A DNA stretch of 64,000 nt from Methanobacterium sp. UBA279 (GTDB lineage: Archaea > Methanobacteriota > Methanobacteria > Methanobacteriales > Methanobacteriaceae). The translations under genes were made by a program, and so were the position numbers. Position 1 is the first letter of the stretch. Every line of letters starts with the position of its first letter. Under the pieces are notes generated by a model, which saw only the letters and a program-made list of their open reading frames with translations, was not told the DNA's origin and made no database searches. The DNA lies in assembly GCA_002502855.1 (NCBI GenBank), contig DAQK01000015.1:42156-106155 (forward strand). Direction: 5' to 3'. Below, in pieces: positions 60,040 through 64,000 of the stretch.

Positions 60040-61729
60040 GGAGATAGCTCGAATATTAGATGAAATAGCGGATCTGCTGGAAATCAAGGGCGTACCCTAC
60101 AAACCCATCGCTTATAGGAGAGCGGCTGAGACAGTTAACTCCCTCTCCCAACCGGTTGAGGATTTAAAACCAGCTGAACTAATGAAATTACCTGGTATCG
60201 GTGAAAGTATCGCCAAGAAAATAGTGGAATTAAATGAAACAGGACACCTCCCCTATTTCGAGGAATTAAGGAAGGGATGCCCCATAGACTTTGAATCCCT
60301 CCTTGCCGTGGAGGGGGTTGGTCCCAAGACAGTTAAATTACTCTATCAATCACTAAATATTAAGGATTTGGATGATCTGGAGGAAATGGCGAAACACCAT
60401 CAGCTTCGAAGGATAAAGGGGATGAGTGAAAAGAAGGAAAAGAACATACTGGAGAACATCAAATACGCCCGGAAAACAACCCGCCATCTCCTGGGTTATA
60501 TGCTGCCACTTGCCCGTGAGATTAAAGCAAAATTAGAGGAATTTAACCCTGTTATGCGGGTTGAAGTGGCCGGGTCCATCAGAAGAAGGCAGGAAACCAT
60601 AGGAGATATCGACGTACTGGTGGTAACCGACAATCCACATCAGGTGATGGAGTACTTCGCTGCTATGGACCTGGTTGACCGGATCATAGCCAAAGGGATC
60701 AGTAAATCAACGGTACGTTTAAAGGCTGATGTAAACTGTGACTTAAGGGTTATGCCAGAAAAATCATTTGGCTCAGCACTGTTATATTTCACAGGTTCTA
60801 AGGAAGTCAACGTGGAGATGAGGAAGATATCCATTAAAAAGGGGCTTAAACTCAATGAATACGGTCTTTTCAGGGGAGATAAGATGGTTGCCGGTAGAAC
60901 TGAAGAGGAAGTCTTCCAGGAACTGGGAATACACTACATGGAACCAGAACTGAGGCAGACTGTAAAAGATCTGGAGGCAGCCATAAGGGGTGAATTACCC
61001 CCTATTGTAGGCTACCAGGATATCAAAGGAGATCTCCAGATGCACACCACATGGAGTGATGGTAAAAGCAGTCTAAAGGAGATGGCAGAAACCGCCCGGG
61101 AGGTAGGCCACCAGTACATCGCCATAACCGACCACACTGGGAATTTACAGGTCCCAGAGGGTATAAGTGAAGATAAAATAGAGTTGCAGATGAGGGAAAT
61201 TGATCGGTTGAACAGTGAAATTGAGGACATCACTATACTGAAGGGTCTTGAGGTTAACATAGACTCCGATGGAAAACTGGAAATTAAAGAGGAGATCTTA
61301 AAGGACTTAGACGTGGTTATCGCCGGTATAAATTCCGGTTACCGGCAGAGCAGAGAACAGTTAACAGGAAGAATTATTTCTGCCATGGAAAACCAGTATG
61401 TAAACATCATAGCCCATCCCACCGGGAGGAAGATCCATAAAAGAAGTGCCTATGAACTGGACCTGGACAGGATATTCCAGGCATCTGTAGATACGAAAAC
61501 CTACCTGGAAGTTAATTCTCAGCCGGATAGGCTGGATTTAAGGGATGTCCTCATTAAGAAAGCCATACAGAACGGGTGTAAACTGGTTATAGATACAGAT
61601 GCCCATTCCAAAGAACGTTTGAATGATATAGAATTGGGAATAGCCACAGCCAGGCGGGGTTATGCGGAAAAAAAGGATATCATCAATACTAACAATCTCA
61701 GGGAATTAACCAAGTTATTGGATAAATAG
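60029..61729 (+). CDS. polX: DNA polymerase/3'-5' exonuclease PolX
   Basis: A repair polymerase of family X, 566 residues. N-terminal helix-hairpin-helix units (LMKLPGIGESIAKKIVEL and LLAVEGVGPKTVKLLYQ) are followed by the nucleotidyltransferase core with VAGSIRRRQETIGDIDVLVV (about 177-196; two metal aspartates). A PHP exonuclease domain is at about 330-566 with QMHTTWSDGKSSL, AITDHTG, IAHPTGR and IDTDAHSKERL. Overlap with rnhC by 11 nt suggests coupled synthesis of two gap-repair enzymes. GGTTTAG bases lie before the ATG. Confidence 0.95.
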   Translation: MENKEIARILDEIADLLEIKGVPYKPIAYRRAAETVNSLSQPVEDLKPAELMKLPGIGESIAKKIVELNETGHLPYFEELRKGCPIDFESLLAVEGVGPKTVKLLYQSLNIKDLDDLEEMAKHHQLRRIKGMSEKKEKNILENIKYARKTTRHLLGYMLPLAREIKAKLEEFNPVMRVEVAGSIRRRQETIGDIDVLVVTDNPHQVMEYFAAMDLVDRIIAKGISKSTVRLKADVNCDLRVMPEKSFGSALLYFTGSKEVNVEMRKISIKKGLKLNEYGLFRGDKMVAGRTEEEVFQELGIHYMEPELRQTVKDLEAAIRGELPPIVGYQDIKGDLQMHTTWSDGKSSLKEMAETAREVGHQYIAITDHTGNLQVPEGISEDKIELQMREIDRLNSEIEDITILKGLEVNIDSDGKLEIKEEILKDLDVVIAGINSGYRQSREQLTGRIISAMENQYVNIIAHPTGRKIHKRSAYELDLDRIFQASVDTKTYLEVNSQPDRLDLRDVLIKKAIQNGCKLVIDTDAHSKERLNDIELGIATARRGYAEKKDIINTNNLRELTKLLDK

Positions 61730-61784
61730 AATAGCTATAAAGAATAAAATAATATATGAAAATAAATAACTGGAGATGTTTCGA

Positions 61785-62012
61785 ATGACGAAAAATCCAA
61801 TTCTAGCGGCGTTTTTATCTTTCTTGTTACCCGGTTTGGGCCAAATTTATGTGGGTAAAACCTTGTTTGGCTTGGGTTTAATCGTTCTTACCTTCATTAT
61901 CTCTACTTTAGCCATTTTTTTAATTTCTTTTTTAGGAATCATAATATACATAATTGTCTGGCTTTACGCTATATATGATGCTTACATGTCTGCTCATGAT
62001 GTGGGAGGTTAA
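61785..62012 (+). CDS. small two-helix membrane protein (TM2-like)
   Basis: About 75 residues. The pattern KNPILAAFLSFLLPGLGQIYVG with a PGLGQ turn between helices is that of TM2-type or related small membrane proteins. A second long helix rich in Ile and Phe is followed by WLYAIYDAYMSAH. ATG at 61785 has GGAG nine bases upstream. ATG at 61776 is in frame but overlaps the ribosome site. The function is unknown. Confidence 0.78.
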   Translation: MTKNPILAAFLSFLLPGLGQIYVGKTLFGLGLIVLTFIISTLAIFLISFLGIIIYIIVWLYAIYDAYMSAHDVGG

Positions 62013-62017
62013 CCCAA

Positions 62018-62152
62018 ATGGAGATAACTGTTAAACTGGATAAGGGTGAAGATCCAGGCCAGGCCTATGATCTTATACGGCGGGGGATTAAGTGGGTTTT
62101 ACATTCTAAGATCCACCACCAAAAATTCAGAGGCTGGTACGGTAACATTTAA
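62018..62152 (+). CDS. small conserved-looking protein, 44 aa
   Basis: An open frame from ATG at 62018 with a strong GGGAGGT ribosome site, five bases after the TM2-like gene stop. It reads MEITVKLDKGEDPGQAYDLI, then RRGIKWVLHSKIHHQKFRGW and YGNI. The composition is that of a soluble, basic peptide with three His. No family is recognised. Tight spacing and the ribosome site support translation with the gene upstream. Confidence 0.65.
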   Translation: MEITVKLDKGEDPGQAYDLIRRGIKWVLHSKIHHQKFRGWYGNI

Positions 62153-62486
62153 ATTTACGAAAAAATCCCAATAGATTAATTTTTTTCGCTCTTACCCTCG
62201 AACATGTGCAAAAATGCGGCGATACATTAAAATTGTGTTCGATTAATTTAATGCAAGAATGACTTGAACTCTTGGACTTATCTGAATCGACATTTGTATC
62301 AAATTTAAGGTGCAAAAGATGTACAACAACAAGGACATGAGCGATTATTTTTTTAATCTAATTTTTTTCCCTTGAAGATTTTGTTTTTTTTACTTCAATT
62401 TTCCCTAGTAGAATTTGGTTTTTTTAACCCCTATTTCCTCAATAATTCCCATAAATTGATTTTATATGATTTCCATATAAGGTTCT
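62153..62486. other. AT-rich intergenic region, no supported gene
   Basis: About 330 bp without a convincing gene. A minus-strand frame at 62127-62315 lacks coding character. The part from 62185 to 62300 has a higher GC content than its flanks and could hold a small RNA, but no tRNA or box C/D pattern could be established. T-runs at 62350-62425 may terminate upstream transcripts. Confidence 0.35.
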
Positions 62487-63251
62487 ATGGTCAAATTTAA
62501 GGTGAACACAGCTGAGGACGACCAGGATTTTAGAGCCACCACTGCCTACAAAAAATTGTATGCAAGATTAAAGGATTTGAAAACCCGTAAAGGCAGGATA
62601 ATCCATGTTATTGGTGCTCCGGGCACTGGAAAGTCGGCCAACATATTTCAAGCCGTGAAGGATCTGGATTTAAATGTTTATAATGCGGTTCTGGCGTTGG
62701 ATGATATTCATCAAAGCTCTACTGAGGTTTACAATAAATTCTTCGATACCCTAAAGGAGGATATGAAGGTTAACAGTATAGATGGGGTTTTCGATAAGGC
62801 ATCTGAGTATGATGCGGTTTTGCTGGCTGATAGGTTTCATGATTCCCACTATCTATATGAAGGTAAGGTAGGTTTCAGTTTATGGATGGATAACAAAGGT
62901 TTTGGAAGTTTTCCTTTCTATTTTTCACTTATCATCCTTTATTTTAGAAATTTATCCAGGTTCAGGAAGGTTAACTTGGTCTTCCAGACTGCCTGGACTT
63001 TCAGGACCCGGGGAGTGAAAAAGGATCTGTTCACTGATTTCGGCCTGTTTTCCAGGCTCATGGTGTCCCTATTGAAATTATTCTTTGAGGTGGTGGAGAT
63101 ATCTTACAGCGAATCTGAAATAATAGATATAGTTAAAAAACGGACCCCTGACGTGGAGGAGGAAGAGATCAGATCGTATATTGAACGGTATGGTAACAGG
63201 ATCAGGTTTATATTAAAGGCAATTGAGAAATCTCAAAATGAGCACGAATAA
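62487..63251 (+). CDS. P-loop ATPase-like protein
   Basis: A 254-residue protein with the Walker A GRIIHVIGAPGTGKSANIF (P-loop at about 43-50). A possible Walker B is DAVLLADRFHD (about 108-118). A middle section GSFPFYFSLIILYFRNLSRF is hydrophobic. The C-terminus (VEEEEIRSYIERYGNRIRFI) is helical. It has no recognised partner domain and is shorter than typical AAA proteins. AAGGT lies upstream of the ATG. Its role is unknown, and it is followed by a broken membrane gene. Confidence 0.75.
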   Translation: MVKFKVNTAEDDQDFRATTAYKKLYARLKDLKTRKGRIIHVIGAPGTGKSANIFQAVKDLDLNVYNAVLALDDIHQSSTEVYNKFFDTLKEDMKVNSIDGVFDKASEYDAVLLADRFHDSHYLYEGKVGFSLWMDNKGFGSFPFYFSLIILYFRNLSRFRKVNLVFQTAWTFRTRGVKKDLFTDFGLFSRLMVSLLKLFFEVVEISYSESEIIDIVKKRTPDVEEEEIRSYIERYGNRIRFILKAIEKSQNEHE

Positions 63252-63376
63252 ATAGGGTATTGATATAAAAACGAACAAAAAGTATTGATATAAAAAATTA
63301 TCATTGATAGTTAAAAGCACTGATCTAAAAATTCATTGAGAGAGTTCCCAGGGAGACTGATGAGAAGACTTTCGCG

Positions 63377-63709
63377 GTGAGAGATGTAAGCCGGTCTTTA
63401 ATTGCATTCGGCATCCTTATACTGCTTTTAAATTTCAACCAATATCTGATTGTATACCTTTCTGGTGCAAATTACCCTGATATTTGGAATTTTAAACCTT
63501 TTCTCCCTGAACTTGAAAATAAATTTTGCCGGAGCCCTTAACATTGCCCGGCCGGTATCTACTTCATGATATTTACACTTTCCTTATATCCCGACCGTTT
63601 CGGCTTCATTGGGAATCTAATTATCATGATCCACGGTTTAGTTCTTTTAGTACTGGGTGTGAGGTTCATATATTATTACCTTAAACATAAAGGGAGAATT
63701 AGATTTTAA
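63377..63709 (+). pseudogene. small membrane protein, frameshifted
   Basis: A GTG at 63377 starts SRSLIAFGILILLLNFNQYL, a clear helix, followed by ANYPDIWNFKPFLPELENKF and TAA at 63541. In another frame, AGIYFMIFTLSLYPDRFGFI and NLIIMIHGLVLLVLGVRFIY with a basic end follow to 63709. The two parts together would make a three-helix protein. At least one frame change near 63530-63560 is required. No family is recognised. Confidence 0.55.
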
Positions 63710-63714
63710 AAAAT

Positions 63715-63810
63715 GAAGAGGATTTTTTAATAATAGAAGTGGATTTGGTAATAGAAGTGGTTTTTTAATATAAAAGGGATTTTTAAATAATTGAAGAGGA
63801 GAATAAGCTT
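63715..63810 (+). repeat. degenerate tandem repeat, about 20 bp, four units
   Basis: Units built on GGATTTTTTAATAATAGAAGT recur as GGATTTGGTAATAGAAGT, GGTTTTTTAATATAAAAG and GGATTTTTAAATAATTGAAG. Identity is moderate and the tract is AT-rich. It sits between the broken membrane gene and the second MITE. No function is suggested. Confidence 0.5.
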
Positions 63811-63837
63811 TTAACTATATAAATGAGTTTATTTTTT

Positions 63838-64000
63838 GGCTCTGTAGAAAACATATAAATTTGTACATAAGCTAGTATCAACTAAGATGATCTATAGGTG
63901 TTTTGGTCGAAGCAATATCCATTAAAGTTTATTTATGCATTTAGAGTGCTAAAACATCTTTACGGTCTTATAATCACGAATATTTCAAAGCATTAAAATT
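63838..64000. mobile_element. second MITE copy, inverted, cut by the window edge
   Basis: Begins GGCTCTGTAGAAAACATATAA and follows the reverse complement of 43225-43426 closely to the edge, apart from a 3-base deletion and a few substitutions. The outer end of the copy should lie about 40 bp outside the window. Together the two copies are inverted repeats 20.6 kb apart. Confidence 0.85.

Noticed and set aside
62185..62300. A GC-richer patch that might be a small RNA
   Set aside because: No tRNA cloverleaf, box C/D or H/ACA pattern could be built by eye; composition alone is not enough.

Overview
The window is a contiguous stretch of a methanogenic archaeon of the order Methanobacteriales, most likely Methanobacterium or a close relative. 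The evidence is the archaeal ribosomal cluster (S19e, L39e, L31e, L18Ae, aIF6, PDCD5, prefoldin alpha, FtsY), split family-B DNA polymerase (PolB2 beside S8e), methanogenesis marker MtxX, HypE, a pseudomurein-binding-repeat protein, deoxyhypusine synthase, pantoate kinase, the archaeal riboflavin/F420 enzymes ArfB and ArfC, and Alba. Coding DNA is moderate in GC and intergenic DNA is very AT-rich. Shine-Dalgarno sites (GGAGG, GGTGA) precede most genes, and GTG and TTG starts are common.

Layout. 0-9.8 kb: a truncated AAA ATPase, HAD phosphatase, polB2/rps8e, hypE, RDD protein, a decayed DUF5654 gene, cobalamin (cbiC) and tetrapyrrole (hemL) genes, a zinc-ribbon tail-anchored protein, mtxX, uppS. 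9.9-15.7 kb: tatD, a broken capA, CMD-family protein, arfC, PHP phosphoesterase, pantoate kinase, HTH regulator. 15.8-21 kb is one long minus-strand run: purC-purS-purQ, then cobA-hemD, SRP19 and an archaeal RecJ-like DHH nuclease. 21.2-30.9 kb: glmS, a cupin-regulator/thioesterase/acyl-CoA-ligase cluster, an ASH-Ski2-like helicase, LemA, arfB and a PUA protein that appears to start at ATT. 31.0-32.4 kb: a decayed insertion sequence with 17-bp terminal inverted repeats. 32.6-37.8 kb: the ribosomal/translation/SRP cluster.

From about 38.5 kb the window becomes more accessory. It holds a partly duplicated region around a DUF4013 protein and a compact trypsin-like protease, an AEC transporter, rubredoxin, a membrane protein interrupted by an in-frame TAG, a 202-bp MITE, a cobalt ECF transporter operon (cbiMNQ without cbiO), TRAM protein, pyrF, deoxyhypusine synthase, an HTH-CBS regulator, several broken genes, a PMBR cysteine peptidase, Alba, and a hybrid histidine kinase broken in many places. 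56.2-63.3 kb: a DtxR-family regulator with a palindromic operator overlapping its own ribosome site, then feoB, RNase HIII, PolX, small proteins and a P-loop ATPase. A second copy of the MITE, in opposite orientation, runs off the right edge.

How the genes work together. Tetrapyrrole and corrin synthesis (hemL, hemD, cobA, cbiC) and cobalt uptake (cbiMNQ) would feed F430 and cobamide supply. ArfB and ArfC act in flavin/F420 synthesis. dtxR-feoB is a self-regulated ferrous iron module. A striking feature is about ten broken genes. All are accessory (envelope, sensor, mobile), while every housekeeping gene is intact, which argues for real gene decay more than random sequencing error. No rRNA, tRNA or CRISPR array was recognised.
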